Counted from the first letter of the stretch, positions 45,490 through 57,882 are shown. The stretch: DNA of 62,222 nt from Pezicula radicicola (GCA_003008705.1 PDUO01000052.1:10558-72779); one strand, 5' to 3'. A program made the numbers and translations. Notes: generated by a model not told the origin, from the sequence alone.

Positions 45490-46595
45490 GATTAGATCTT
45501 GACACTGGGTGGGAGCATAAAAGGAACCAAGCGCTTTCTCTTCTTTCTCGAGTTTCTTTGTCTCACTTTCTTTCATTCGTCCGGATATGAAATTGTTTCT
45601 CTTGCCCCCGTTTCCGTTTGCAAAGTCGCTCGTTTTCTTTGACAGCCAAATTCCTTTGTCTCACTTTCTTTCTTTTTAAATAACCACCGAAGCCATCCTT
45701 CCTCCCGAGACGAGACTTGTCTTATTATTTCTTGATTTAAGCGGTGAAGTGCAACAGTGCCTTAACCTTCAAACTTCCATCATTTCTCGGTGATTGCAAT
45801 CGCCTCAAACGCTGGCGAATAACTCTTCCAACTATTGCCTTAACTAATGCAACTTACCGAAACGGTTCTTACCAAACACCACTTATCCAGGGTAACATAA
45901 AAAACCTACCTACCTACCTACCACCCTAGCTTTCCGTCTCAGATTCCAAGTTTCGCCCACCCACGCAATCATCCGATCTACTCGGTTGCGAGGCTTAGTT
46001 CCGAAACAAAACCATCAAAAAACAACCACCTACCAATACTTGAAAAGGAAAGAAAAGGAGGCGTTAGTCGATACATCACTCGAACAAAGAAAAGAGAAAA
46101 TACAGCATACTCTACCCACATACACACACACACACACACCCCCCAAATTCATACCCTTACCAGTTTACAACCTTTCAAACAGACCACATACATGCACGCA
46201 TCTATACTCTCCTTGCCTCACCGCCCCTCCATAACAAACGAGCCAGCAACTAATTTACAAAACTTATCAAATCGCCAGTGTGTCCATAAGTAGAGTAAAC
46301 GGATACAAACAAGTCAATTTGCTCACGCTATAGAATTATCGCCGATCAATATCCTATTCCATCCTATCTCGTACATCTCTTCCTCCTAAAGCCGACCCGA
46401 TCCAAACAAACGGTCTTCCTTGCCTTATTCATCTTTCCTTCCCCCTCCTGAAGCTTTTGAACCAAGGACGTCGCACATATAACATTTCGAGATCGATATC
46501 AATATCTCATCCAAATCAAAAATCACATCACATCGAATCAAATCAAATCAATAATACAACACAACTAATAAGACCCCAAAGATCCAGACCAAACC
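45490..46595. promoter_or_regulatory. Divergent intergenic region upstream of paralogue B and the 728-aa gene
   Basis: About 1.1 kb of C/A-rich, non-RIP sequence. It contains ACCTACCTACCTACCTACC (about 45903), a CA microsatellite ACACACACACACAC (about 46123-46138), and CATCACATCACATCGAATCA near 46520, directly before the ATG at 46596. Likely a bidirectional promoter and long 5' leaders; no factor site assigned. Confidence 0.45.
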
Positions 46596-48782
46596 ATGCT
46601 ACCAAACAACAACAACCCCTCAAATAACAGCATGTCGCCCACCCTCCGCAGACGACGTGAATCTACACACTCCTCCTCGTCCTCGGCCTCGCCCAGAAAT
46701 CGAAATAGAAACGACAATAGCACCAACACTCCCCGCTCCCTCGCAGAATTCAAAACCTACATCACATCCCTCCTCCCGCTATCCACATCCGCATCCACAT
46801 CCCCCTCCCCTTCTCCCTCCTCAGTCTATGACATCCCCCTCCTTAAAACCCGCTACACCACCCGTCGAACACAGATCATCAACAGCACCACAGACACCAA
46901 CATGGTCACAGCATACGATGATCCGTATCTGGTCTCGAAGACGGCGTATGTGGAGCGGGATTTGAAGGGATACTGTGTAGGGAGGTTGTGGGAGATGTTG
47001 GAGTTCAAAAAAGTAGACGGGGGAGCGGCGGTGAGGATTTTATGGGGTGAGATTCGGTCGGTGAAGGACTGGATGGTGGTGGAGGAAGTGGAAAACAAAG
47101 ATGGAGAGGATGAAGAGAGGGAGAATGAAGAAGGGGAGGAGGAGGAGGAGCAAACCTTTCTCCAAACCCTGCGTGGCTATCTCGAAGACTTCCACATGGA
47201 CATGGGCTGGATTCTCGAGAGGATTAAGGAGCACATTTTCGCGGCCGTTCGGGACACATACAACAACCGGATCGTCAGCTGGATTCTACGCTACTTCTTC
47301 CGCGTCCTGGGAGTCTGCACGCTTGTGTACATCATCTTATCCATCGGACTCTGGACCATCGGCTTCTTTAAGAGCTCACTGCAGGCCCAGGCCCTAGCAA
47401 TCGTCGTGCCTAAGCCCGTCTTGGATCATATCATCTCAGCACTTGACACGGCCTCGGATCTGGGCGAGAAGATGGTGCATGGGATGGTGAAGGGCCTCCA
47501 ACACAGCAGGAACACAGTCACTTCAGTCGCACAGAGCGGTATCAGCGGGGCGACTGAGGCCATGAAGGCCTTGACAAGCATGATGACCATCCCAGGACTG
47601 TACGTCGCCATCAAGAGCAATAGCAGCTCGTCGTCGTCCATTCCCCAGATGCCCGCACAAGATCCCCCCGACCAGCCTCTGGCAGCCGATCTGAAGGATG
47701 CCTTGGATCACGTCCTCGACGTGAATGAGATTGGCATCCATCTGCTCCCCGTGCTCTCGCTCCTCAGCCAGACCCGAACGTCCATCACCGGGGCTGCCGA
47801 TGCCGTCGCCGCCTCAAGCCTGACGTTTAAGGAGGAGCTGTCCAAGGCATATGTGGAGCTTGAGAACTCCCTCGGCTCTGCTATCAAAGTGATTCGCGCC
47901 TTTGGGGTCGAGAATGAACTCGTGCTGAGCAACACCGAGAGCTATCTGGCATTGCTGGTGCGCAATATTGACGCCATTCGAGGACAGCAGCCAAGCACAT
48001 TCGCCATCGCGGATCGGGTGCGACGACTTTGGGTAGGGGGGCCATCGAGCAGCGACCCTCCACCGGCGACGAGGGTCGCTTTGGTGGCGCAGGAATTCCT
48101 CAACCTGCTTGAGCATGTCCTGAGCGAGCTGGCGACCTTGCAGGAACTGGTCAGCCTCGGCGACGAGAAGATCGAAGCGGTGCAGCGATACCATCGCCAA
48201 CTGGAGGTCTGGCGCAAGCGGAACGACGCGACCGTGAGCCTCCATCAAGCCTCCTTAAGCTCGAAATCCATGTCTCCTCGTCCTCCTCCGACGACTGGCT
48301 TCCAACTACTGGCACCCTTCGGGCTCGGTGGTGGTGGTGGTGGTGGTGGTGGTGGTGGTGGTCGTCGTCGTGAAGGCGGCCTGTCGGAGAGCGACCAGAT
48401 CAAACAGCGGCTGCTCCGTGCTGAAATCCGGCAGCTGAGCGAGCTGGGACGAGCGCACAGGGCGGGGAGGGAGGGCTTGGATCGCGCGAAGAAGCTGTTG
48501 GAGTCGTGCGAGGACGATCTGAGACTGTTGGTACGCAAGGCGAGATGGGTGGTCGACAATCCACAGCAGGTGGAGAGTGCGGATGCGAAAGGGCTGGAGA
48601 GGGAGGTGGAATACCTGATGGGCTTGGTGCACCAGGTCAAGGAGGCCGGCACCAGGTTAGGGCGCGCGAGGGACAGTAACCATCGCATGTGGCTGGGACG
48701 CTTTGACGAGTGCCGGGGGAGGAGGAAGGGCGACTTTGAGGATTGCTTTTATGGTCGTCGCGCACAGGAAATTGGATCGTAG
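46596..48782 (+). CDS. Hypothetical 728-aa membrane-anchored coiled-coil protein
   Basis: Intact, intronless, clearly GC-richer than its surroundings. N-terminus Asn/Ser/Arg-rich and probably disordered (residues 1-75); a folded segment (about 78-160); an acidic stretch (about 165-186, GEDEERENEEGEEEEEQ); a hydrophobic stretch at about 229-258 (LRYFFRVLGVCTLVYIILSI followed by GLWTIGFF) that could be one long or two short membrane helices; then long amphipathic helices to the C-terminus, interrupted by a run of 12 Gly (about 578-589, repeated GGT codons) and a following RRR. The last ~130 residues are Arg/Leu/Glu-rich helices. No catalytic motif. Family not named with confidence; similar architecture is common in uncharacterised ascomycete proteins. 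No RIP-type stops. Nearest upstream gene is divergent paralogue B. Confidence 0.8.
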   Translation: MLPNNNNPSNNSMSPTLRRRRESTHSSSSSASPRNRNRNDNSTNTPRSLAEFKTYITSLLPLSTSASTSPSPSPSSVYDIPLLKTRYTTRRTQIINSTTDTNMVTAYDDPYLVSKTAYVERDLKGYCVGRLWEMLEFKKVDGGAAVRILWGEIRSVKDWMVVEEVENKDGEDEERENEEGEEEEEQTFLQTLRGYLEDFHMDMGWILERIKEHIFAAVRDTYNNRIVSWILRYFFRVLGVCTLVYIILSIGLWTIGFFKSSLQAQALAIVVPKPVLDHIISALDTASDLGEKMVHGMVKGLQHSRNTVTSVAQSGISGATEAMKALTSMMTIPGLYVAIKSNSSSSSSIPQMPAQDPPDQPLAADLKDALDHVLDVNEIGIHLLPVLSLLSQTRTSITGAADAVAASSLTFKEELSKAYVELENSLGSAIKVIRAFGVENELVLSNTESYLALLVRNIDAIRGQQPSTFAIADRVRRLWVGGPSSSDPPPATRVALVAQEFLNLLEHVLSELATLQELVSLGDEKIEAVQRYHRQLEVWRKRNDATVSLHQASLSSKSMSPRPPPTTGFQLLAPFGLGGGGGGGGGGGGRRREGGLSESDQIKQRLLRAEIRQLSELGRAHRAGREGLDRAKKLLESCEDDLRLLVRKARWVVDNPQQVESADAKGLEREVEYLMGLVHQVKEAGTRLGRARDSNHRMWLGRFDECRGRRKGDFEDCFYGRRAQEIGS

Positions 48783-49139
48783 CCTTGTCCTTGTTTACCT
48801 TACTTGATACTACTTATTAATTGCTGCCTTTCTTAATCGTAGTCACTTCATGCTGTGGAACCTCATTTATCCAAGAGGCTGGCAGTGTCGATACAATGGC
48901 CAGGTAATGTGTCGTTCTTACGTATTGCGAAGCAGAGGGAGAACCTGCCTTGACTCGAAAATTCAAGGGAGTAGAAAGGCGTGACAGGACGGGGGAAAAT
49001 ACTACCGAAGTTTTCTTTTTATTCATAGGCCCAGCTCTGTCACTAGACATTGCATTCCTCTCTGATCTTGCCAGCCAGGTCTCATTTTGGAGATGCTGGA
49101 ACCACTTGTTTCGCGTATAGGAAATGGGACCTACGAAGT
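48783..49139. other. 3' flank of the 728-aa gene
   Basis: No supported gene. The minus-strand open stretch here may extend the AAA ATPase fragment but has no recognisable motif. Confidence 0.35.
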
Positions 49140-49560
49140 ACGCGATTGAGAACAAGCCTTGCTGCTGGTATACTGATTCTCGTATTCTGCGCCAATCGCC
49201 GCTTCATGTACAAGGCTTTCTATATCAACCCCTACATAATCTTGAGTTACTTTGGTGGGGATGAATCTCCAAAATTTGCTCTCGAGCGTCGGCATCTGGA
49301 ATATCAAGCAGAATGCGTTTCCGCAAACGACGTAGGCTCCCTTTGTCAATGTCGAATGGTTTATTGGTTGCCGCAATGATCATGGGGTTCCTGCTGCCTT
49401 GGGATTTGATGCCGTCCATCTCTCCCAGGAACTGATTAAGATCAAAGAGGTGACCTCTTGTATTGTTGTCTGCGGAGCGAGAATGAAATATCGAGCTGGG
49501 ATTTCTTCGACCACTGCCTCGATTGAGACAATGTGAGTAGCGGTAGGAGGAACATTGGCC
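49140..49560 (-). pseudogene. AAA ATPase fragment (second half of a AAA module)
   Basis: Minus strand reads SADNNTRGHLFDLNQFLGEM DG, then NPMIIAATNKPFDIDKG, LRRLRKRILLDIPDADAREQ and, after a frameshift, GVDIESLVHEAAIGA. This is the sensor-1 / arginine-finger / lid half of a AAA domain of the Msp1/katanin-spastin type. Walker A and a clear Walker B are missing, and Arg residues replace expected Gly next to the arginine finger. About 140 codons remain, so this is a truncated remnant. No remaining exon was found upstream in 49.56-50.1 kb. Confidence 0.7.
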
Positions 49561-50283
49561 ATTTTATGTCTAATAATTTGAGAAATCGAATTAATACTTG
49601 GGACTTAAGTGGGCATATAGTTGGCGGTTTTTAACTATGGAGAGCATATGTCGGGTAAGACGTAAAGGCATAGTTCCATAGTCCCCGAAACAGCCTACAT
49701 TAAGCGCTGTCCGAACCGAAAATCAAATGCTTTTATTAAAAGTTGCTGTGCAAAGAAATTTTATAGAAAAACTTGTGAAGTGCTGTATCTTCCGTGCACG
49801 CCGATTTCCCACAAGCCCTCTTCTCTTACTAAATCAAGCTAGCAACTAATGCGTCAGCTTTAGAAACTTTTGCGGCAGATAAAAGCTTGTCGTGTGTAGC
49901 CCGTTTGATAAAACTTCTCGTCGTACGAAAGTACAACTCACTGCCCACTGCCCACCGCCCTAAAACACTCAAGTTAGCAGCCTATCCAGCACACATGTCG
50001 GGCTCTGAGTGGTTATCTGCCTCGCCTATTGTAATGAGGTGCAAATACGCCTTGGGGGAGGAAGGCAGTGATGCTGCCTAGCAATACGAAAACTTTTGAA
50101 ATTCTGATAGAAACCCAAAATGGGATTTCTTTCCAGTGACGAGTTGGCGAGCTTTATCCACGATCTGTTTGAAAATCATAAATTGCAAGCCATTAATATT
50201 CTTATTCCCCACGTCAATGCAGATATCCATTCCCTTACAATTCGATTGCACAATTTCACTCATTCCTGAGGAAAGTTCCACCA
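49561..50283. other. Non-coding or unrecognised stretch
   Basis: Contains small frames only. One minus-strand frame (50290-50078, MSEIVQSNCKGMDICIDVGN) looks protein-like and might be the broken end of another gene, but I cannot assign it. Confidence 0.3.
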
Positions 50284-52640
50284 ATGTCACTTTATCCTAC
50301 GATTATGCCATCTCTTCTCACTCAAATGGCAGCAGCAACACCTCAGCCTAAAAGTGCTGCCCCGCCGAGAAATAGCAGCAGACCGAACGGAGCTGAGAGA
50401 TCTCGCAAAGTACCAGAAGAGACGTGGAAAAAATACAAAAATACTCTCAAGGATCTGTATCTCGGAAGAATACCAAAATGCCTAACCTTATCCAGGTGAT
50501 GGAAAAGAAGTATGGTTTAATTGCAAGGTGAGTAGATTCATCAGGACTTGTATAGGATCAGCGTACCAACCTATGTCACTTTAGCGAACAGCAGTTCAAA
50601 AACACGTTTCACCATTGGGACTTCTTTAAAAACAACAAGAAGGCAGAGAAGAGGGTTAGAAGCACTATAAGAGGTGATTTGTCTACACTTGAATAATTCC
50701 ACATAAGCTAATAAAATTCTAGATGAACCTTCGGAGAAGCGAGCGCACATTACTAGAAGCAATACAAACAATCAGATCACAACACAAAGCTGCGATAATC
50801 CTTAGAATGGGATGTTGCAAGATACGGAGTGCCAAGTAACTCCCTTGGAAGTGAACGGAGCATAGTACATTATTCCTCCTGTCGACAATGTTGACACAAT
50901 GAACAATTTTCCTGATGCCAATATTGGTCCAAATGGCCATTTTGTCCAGTGTTTCGATGGTAATTTCTTCGAAGTCTTTATGCCAGTATGTCACCTTCCT
51001 GCACACCTGTCTCTTCTTTTTGATGGCAACCTCTGTCTTGTCATCATCTGCTTCAATGCTACTTCTACTACTTTGACCAGAAACACTCTTCTCCGTCGTT
51101 TATTTCAGAACCTCTACTCATTTGAAATAGAGCCAAGCCATACCATCCACGCTATGCAAACATATTCCCAGCAGATGCAATATGCCCCGGACCCGTTCGA
51201 TGACCCTTTGACCTATGATAATGGCATTATGAACAAGGAACTTGGAACATTTCCTGAAGGCCAAGTCAATATTCTCGCCGCCAAAAAAGGCAGAGTATAT
51301 CGCTCTAGCACCAGGACCGAAGTGCGACAATCTATTCATCAAGCAGCGCAGGCAGGCTCATTCGATATAGTCAAGTGTATACTTGACCCTAAATCTGTGG
51401 ATATACTTGGCACAGATGGCGTGACTGCACTCTGACTTGCTGCTCAGCAAGGCTCGAAGAAGATTGTCGAGTTGTTAATCAAACATGATACACAGGTCAA
51501 CACCGCAACCACAGATTCTGACCGCAGACCCATTCACCAAGCGGCACAGAATGGGCACACGAAAGTAGTAAAGCTACTTTTGTCTCATGACGCAGAAGCT
51601 GACCCAAAAGAGCACCAAAATATGTCGCCTCTTTGGAGCGCTGCTCAACAAGGCAACTACGAGATTGTCAAAATATTTCTTAAGAAAGGTGTTGACACAG
51701 AGGTTGTTTATGAGGATAGATCCCGTCAACCTATTCACCAAACTACCCAAGGAGGACATGATAAGTTCGTAAAGCTACTTCTTTAGGCAAAGGTAGAAGT
51801 TTATCCAAGAGATAACAAAAACGTTGCGCCTTTGGACCACTGCTCAGCAAGGACATGACAAGATTATCGAGATTTTGCTCAAGGAGGAGGTTGACTTGGA
51901 GGCTACCTCTCATGATGCATCTCGTCGCCCTATTCACCACGCTGCCCAGAATAGCCACTACAAGATAACGCAAATGCTTTTGGAGAATGGTGTCGTTGGC
52001 AACCCAGAAGTGGATAGCTTTGATTGCACAACTCCATCACCGCTCTGGCTCGCTGCTCAAAAGGGCAGTGTCGAGATTGCCGAGGTCTTAATTAAAAAGG
52101 GAGCAGATTTGAATTTCTCCATCAGCCCTTGGAACCGGCTCCCGCTTCATTAAGCAGCTCAGAGTGGGCACGTTGAGCTTGTCCGCCCTCTTATCGAACA
52201 CAAAGCGGATCTTGATGCCGCGGAAGAAAATAGATAGGCCCCCGTCATGATTACAGCACAGCAGGGCTATGTTAATATTGTCAATCTATTCATTAAGGCT
52301 GGCGCAAAGATCAGTGCTGAAGAGAAAGACGGTGCAACTGCATTATAGATTAGTTTTCAGTAAGGATATACTAGGGTTGTCGAAAAGCTCTTGTCGGCTA
52401 GAGCAAAGCTATTCGCAACCAAATCTGCTACAAGACGGCCAATATATCAAGCGGCTCAGAATGGACATCTAGAGGTAGTTAGATTGCTGGTGGACAGTGG
52501 CGTAGAAGATATTCATGCCGAGGAACATAAAGGGGGTTGACGCCGATGTGTCTTGCTGCTTAGGAAGACGAGGGAGAGATCGTGTTGCAATTGTGAAGTA
52601 TCTTCTTTCTAAAGGTGTGAAGGTTACTAATTGATTTTTT
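50284..52640 (+). pseudogene. Clr5-domain ankyrin-repeat protein, degraded
   Basis: N-terminal Clr5 domain: SRKVPEETWKKYKNTLKDLY, then after a single-base frameshift MPNLIQVMEKKYGL, an intron (GTGAGT...TTTAG, about 50527-50582) and SEQQFKNTFHHWDFFKNN. From 51330 ankyrin repeats follow: RQSIHQAAQAGSFDIVK, RRPIHQAAQNGHTKVVKLLL, SPLWSAAQQGNYEIVK, RQPIHQTTQGGHDKFVKLLL, RRPIHHAAQNSHYKITQMLL, SPLWLAAQKGSVEIAEVLI and weaker units to about 52620. Stops (TGA, TAG, TAA) and frameshifts separate the repeats. Clr5 (named after a fission-yeast silencing factor) joined to ankyrins is a common filamentous-ascomycete architecture. The link segment 50700-51300 is less conserved. Start could be any of the ATGs at 50284, 50308 or 50329. 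Confidence 0.8.
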
Positions 52641-53888
52641 TTATGTAACGATAGAATGTTGCTCTTTCGTCTCTTAAATTCTCACGAAATATAGAGTAGA
52701 TTAGCCGGCTGCAGCAGTTGGGGCCGGGGAGAGACGAAATAGGTCCCTAGCCCAACTAGCCTAGGCCCTGTTCACCATTGCTCACCTACTTCCCACCTTT
52801 GCCTCACTTTCACATATGTTTGCTCACCTTGACTCATTTAATATTGCTAATAAAGCAGCCTTGCTCGCCTTTCTGAAAAAACCTGGTTTTTTTTTCAAGT
52901 TGGGATTCAGGTTTCATAACCTGCTATTACTCCCCCTTGCAAACATGGGCGAAAGTGGCTTGGTAGCGTAACCCATGGAAACAGCCATATCCAGCCTAAA
53001 GGAAGTGCTTAGCTCAACGAGCTATACCGCCCCGACAGAGCCGACAGAGTGAGGCCAGATATCCTAGGGCGGACAGTGTTTTCCAGCTTATGATCGCAGT
53101 GCAAGTATGCAATCGTAAAGAGAAGCTAGAGGCTGGAGTGATGGTCTTCAGCATGGCTCACCAAATTCTTCAAGATGCAACCGTTTATAAAGGGGAATAG
53201 AGTGAGAATTGCAGCCACACGTGCTATATGCCCACTCGTGTGATACTCAACATATTAAAAACAAAAATAGCTAGCTGCCGCCAGTCCCGGGTATCTTGGG
53301 AATAAAACGCCACAAAAGAAAAAGAAACCCGCCACGAGTGACTGTACTAAAAGCAAGGGAAAGTGAGGAGAAATACTAGATAAGGTCTAAAGTTCACCTG
53401 ATTAGTTAATTGAGTTTATACTGTATTGTGTAGTAAAATCCACCGAAGTATTAATTAACGTAAAAGGAGCATTATATGGAGAAAGCATCTACTGGCAGTA
53501 AGCGCAAGGGTCACTACTTCAGAACCTACAATCACGTTCTTATCCTTACTTCTACTTAAGTTATACCTAAAAATAATTAGTTCGGGTGTTAGATGTCTTA
53601 AGCGGCCTACGTCTTACCTGCTTTACTCTAATCACTATTCTTATCATTATTCTCAACATATAGCTTCAAAAGTGCCGCCGCAAATTCCTCCTCGGATTCC
53701 GAGTCGTAGGCAAATCTTGGATCCACGCCTTTCTTCTGTCCCTTCTCTCCCTTCTTCCCTTTCGCTGCCGTCGGTCCCTCCTCTCCCCGTCTCCAGATTG
53801 CGGATCTAGGCGGTGGTCATCAATACTGTATCCAACAGCTTCAACGATTACTTAACTTTTCCCGGACGGTAGCGTCAGTTGCTTGCTC
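52641..53888. other. Intergenic, no gene recognised
   Basis: No family motif on either strand. Includes a T-run (about 52888-52897) and a Ser-rich short frame near 53650-53800 that may be the decayed start of the next pseudogene. Confidence 0.4.
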
Positions 53889-55430
53889 TCAATCCTCTGC
53901 GGAACATGGCTTCATGGATGCGATAGAAGTTGACCTCTCTAGATTGAGCATAGACAACAAAGGTTGCCCGGACGCTGAGGTAATCGTACAGTCATCTAAC
54001 GTGGCTGACTTAACGATACCGAATAAAAATGAAGAGGACATATCTGCCCTTCCTGGGCTGATGATCAACGAAATACTCAAATGCATAGATGAGGTAAAGG
54101 AGATCTAGGAACGCTTCTTCCATTCCAAAGGACCAGAGAATCTCACTGCAGCAGCTCTCGGTACGTATGATCTGATTTGGAGGCCCTCTGTCTAATAGTG
54201 CAAATATAGTGACTTCAGCAGCCGATGACTGCATCCGGTCCTTAACCTACAGCGCCGAGCTAACTTTCGATAAAGATGAAATGGCTGAATTTGAGTGCAT
54301 CTCTCGCTGCACGGAAGAGGACTGGATTTCGCACTGGTCGGTAGAGTGGGTTCACGGTGTTACAGAACCGACGAAGAAAACTCTCCAGCATGGAGCATCA
54401 ACTCCCCCAATCGCCCAAAGCTCCAAACGTAGGCGTGGCCAGCGGCGTAGAAGAGGCGTCGCTAGCTCAAGCCCTCCAAGTGTAGAGCCGGTGGATTCGA
54501 TAGCAACCATCTCCCACAAGGCCATTCCTGCTGGGGTCATGATTCCCATTCCCACTTAGCCAGTGCCAAGAACGACGGCCTCGTCCAATCTGGGCCACTT
54601 TCGCAATTCCGTGTTGATACAATTATGGCATCTGGCTGCTTGCAACCTCCGGGGATGACCCTTCTGCGTCGGAACAAACACTCATACAGCTCCGGATTAG
54701 AGCGATGAGACACGCATATGCTCAATCGTATCAGGTATGGCATGCGAATAAATCAATACGAAAAGCAGCCTTTGTCAATATTTTAGATAACACCTTCGAC
54801 CGGATTGACAGTGCAATACAACCGTGCCATGAACAACTCGCACGCTGGCCACATCAGACCTTGAATCCATGGCTTCTTGGGTACCTGATTGCAGTCCAGC
54901 ACGGAAGCAGCGAGGAATCCTTTCGCAGATTTATAACAACGAAATCCGCTTCTTCGTTCGGCTTTTTGGCCGCAGACTTTATAGCTAGAGTCAAAGAAGA
55001 AACAATGACTTGCACTGCCATTGAAGACGCAACTATCAACCAGATAAGATATCCCCAACTTTGCTACATCCTAGGTACCGGCCGTACAAGCGGGAACGCC
55101 TCTATTCTAGGTGCCTTCTTCGGTCAAGGGGCTTACTAACAAGCAAGGTATACGCCATCGTATACCGTTAATAGGCTAGGCCTTGACTTCCTACAAGACA
55201 TCAACTCGAAGGTGTGCGGCGAGACCGTCCATATTTCCTAGTAGGTAGAGCTTGCCGCAAGACAAGCCGTTCTAGAGTGGAGTGTTTGCCCTGACATTGA
55301 TAAATTCAACTCCTTTGAGGCCCACTGCCGACGGTACAGATTAATATTTATCATCCCCCTTCTCAGGTAGGTACCTTGTATGCAACCTAATCCTCTACCA
55401 TCCATGCTGACTATGCAGGTTTGGTCGCGA
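53889..55430 (+). pseudogene. Unrecognised fungal protein, degraded
   Basis: Coherent but broken coding sequence. Segment 1 (53914-54155): MDAIEVDLSRLSIDNKG, ISALPGLMINEILKCIDEVK. A plausible intron (GTACGT...ATATAG, about 54161-54207) joins it to VTSAADDCIRSLTYSAELTF, CISRCTEEDWISHWSVEWV, a basic KRRRGQRRRRG patch and IPAGVMIPIPT. After a TAG and frameshifts come RHAYAQSYQVWHANKSIRKA, RIDSAIQPCHEQLARWP, LNPWLLGYLIAVQHGSSEES, FRRFITTKSASSFGFLAADF and NQIRYPQLCYILGTGR, ending near FEAHCRRYRLIF. Length about 480 codons. I do not recognise the family. Stops are TAG/TAA as elsewhere, consistent with RIP. Confidence 0.6.
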
Positions 55431-55559
55431 ATTTGACTAGTCTTTGATGAACCCCACACCAGCGCGTGATCGAATATACCAGAAATAGTGGGAACAAGAA
55501 CCTTTTGGGATACTAAATCAGCATTATCAGGCTGCCTTTGAGGATTTAGACGAGGAGGG

Positions 55560-56505
55560 TATAATGAGACACTCGAGCATCGTGCTAGCACCTTGCCAAT
55601 TGAAGGAATATCGGGAATGCTTTGCCTCTAAGACAACCCTGTACGAGAGAACAAAATATTGCGTAAGCCTTAGTACCGAGGAGCTGTATTATTCTCTCAA
55701 CAATCTTCTACGTTCAGCTCTTCGAGGAGAATATTCTCAACCTATGGCCTATATTGCTCTGGAAAAACTAAGTACTGGTAGCAACACTACGCAACATGTT
55801 AGATTTCTCCGACAATCTCAGCAATTTTATAAAGGAGCCTCCTGACGATGAACCCTCAAAATTTCTTTTACGCCCCAAAAGCATCGAGACCCTTTTAACT
55901 CTGTTACATCGCCAAATACTACAGCTCCCGATACGTAAACATACTTCTTAGAAGGAGGTATTCAGGGGGGAGAGGTATTTTGGGAAGGAAGGCTTCTAGA
56001 CTAGAGGAGTAGCAATTAGGCCTTCACACGCCGTAGCCGGGAACACTCCATCATTGACTGCAGTTCTCCCAGCCTAGTGGGAGGCTATCGTCACAATTCT
56101 TGTCGTTGCTCTATGGAATTTCAATAACACTCTGGTCTCAAACCAGGCCTCCGATGATTTTTTGAATGATATTTCTGTTCCAGCTTTGGAGACCGTGGCG
56201 CTAAATTCGGGAGTTTATATAAATCAAGCTACACTGATATTCGTGAATTGTATCGTTTTCTTGAATTTCAGCTTCCCGGACACTTTTTAAAAATTATACT
56301 TAAGATACTAATACCAAAACTTACGAGATCGCCTCCGATAGCTGTTGACATGTTTAACAAGCGTCGAGGTCTAAAACATAAAAAATATTTCCTTGATAAC
56401 TTTAAATTATCACATTACCAGCTAATATCGGTTGAGTATATCAAACCAGAAAGTCAACTAAATAGACCCAGTATCCCTGCCTCTATTTCCCAGCTCAAGC
56501 TTTAA
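55560..56505 (+). pseudogene. Degraded coding remnant, family unknown
   Basis: Three short open segments (55564-55845, around 55850-56250 in another frame, 56248-56505) contain protein-like runs such as LPIRKHTS and VPALETVALNSGVYINQATL. They may continue the preceding pseudogene or belong to a separate gene. No domain recognised; low certainty. Confidence 0.3.
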
Positions 56506-57879
56506 AAGGAAAATCTTTATCATCGTCAAGGTAAGTAGGATCAAAACCCGGGATAGGTCAATGTGTTGGTATCGTTGGCTTAACGCCCAGGAATCTAGTA
56601 CGAGCTTTAGTACCGCGAAAATTGCCTAGACCAGACGTGCCTAGTATAATTCGCTGGGTGTTGAGCTCGTGCAAGATACTATATTGTCTGTAGTCCAATC
56701 CGGACTCATCCTATACCTTGGTGTTCTGAAGACTTTGTGCCGTGCACGGCAAGTCGTCAAGGGTAAGGTTGAACGTGTGCTTTAAGAGGTTCTCCGGAGA
56801 GATGAAGCCATACGCAAAACTAGAAGCATATAACAAGGGAAGAATCCCGCAATAGGTCTTGCTCGCTACCGCGGTCCTGGATGGTGCTTTTCAAGAAACT
56901 TCAGAACGGGGTAATTTCCGTTGAAATCTTCTCCTTTGAGGCTATTAAAGTAAAGAATTCATCGGAGACCAGGGAACGCAAAGTATCCAACCCAATGACT
57001 TCCATCAAGGACATAGGGCCAGATATGCATAGTTACGCTTGTAAATTCTTCCCTTTCCGACTTCATGTTGCGAATCTCACCCTGTGTTAGGCACTTCCCA
57101 CCCGGGTAACTATGGCGCACCAGATCCTTAAATAATTGTCGAACTTCCTGTTTCAACCTCACCCAAGTTGCGAGTCTCACACTGGAAAGTCATTGTGCGC
57201 CGTTGGGTTTATGTCTTGTGGCCAGAGCTCCTTGCGGTCTAGCGTCGGTCCTATCTCCTCCACAGTATGTATCTACCTCAGGGGGGTGGTGCTGTGTGCT
57301 GAACGCGAACCACAAAACGGACGTGTGCTCTATGCTAGCTGCGCGCGAATTTACATGCAATTTTAATTGATAGAGCCTCCATCTGCCCTGTGCTCACGCG
57401 TAATGATAAGAGCTCCATGTTTGAGAAGAAGCTTAAACAACATCTATGGTGAATATGAATATATACTGCGGAGGAGATAGTATTGAGAATGGCATTAACA
57501 ATCTCAGCAAATACAAGCTTGAGGGTTTCATTTACTTTCTCAATGACAAATTTTTCCAAGCCCGCAACCTTGTCATCCTCATGGCAATTACCACCATCAG
57601 CGTCGATGAAGTTCTTGCGATGGTAATGGCGATTGTGATGACTAGAATTGGATAGTTGGTTAGAAGGAACAGACTACCCTCGCTGGAGAAACACTTACTT
57701 TATATACTAACTCGAGCCGAGGAGCTACCGAAGGAGGTGAATTTGAAGTTACTCTTTCAAGCAACTTCAACCTGCCAGCCTTGCACTACTTCTTTATATA
57801 TCACCAAGTCAAGTCCTACGCAACGCCTAAACACCTTCCAAGTACCTTTGCCGGCGTTTACGAATTTATAAAGAAAGAC
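56506..57879. other. Degraded tract, no gene recognised
   Basis: Mixed composition with many stops. One stretch (about 56660-56760) encodes hydrophobic VQSGLILYLGVLKTL, perhaps a lost membrane segment. A short direct repeat, GTTGCGAATCTCACcCTG / GTTGCGAGTCTCACACTG, lies at 57067 and 57168. Nothing else could be assigned. Confidence 0.35.
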
Positions 57880-57882
57880 AAA

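Noticed and set aside
43859..45505. 548-residue minus-strand frame including the minisatellite as coding
   Set aside because: The added part is only repeat translation across an N gap; the paralogue starts just before the shared domain, which supports the ATG at 45064.
47708..48688. Minus-strand frames opposite the 728-aa gene, including one with a poly-Pro run and one with a poly-Thr run
   Set aside because: These arise from the antisense of the GGT tract and GC-rich codon bias; no independent support.
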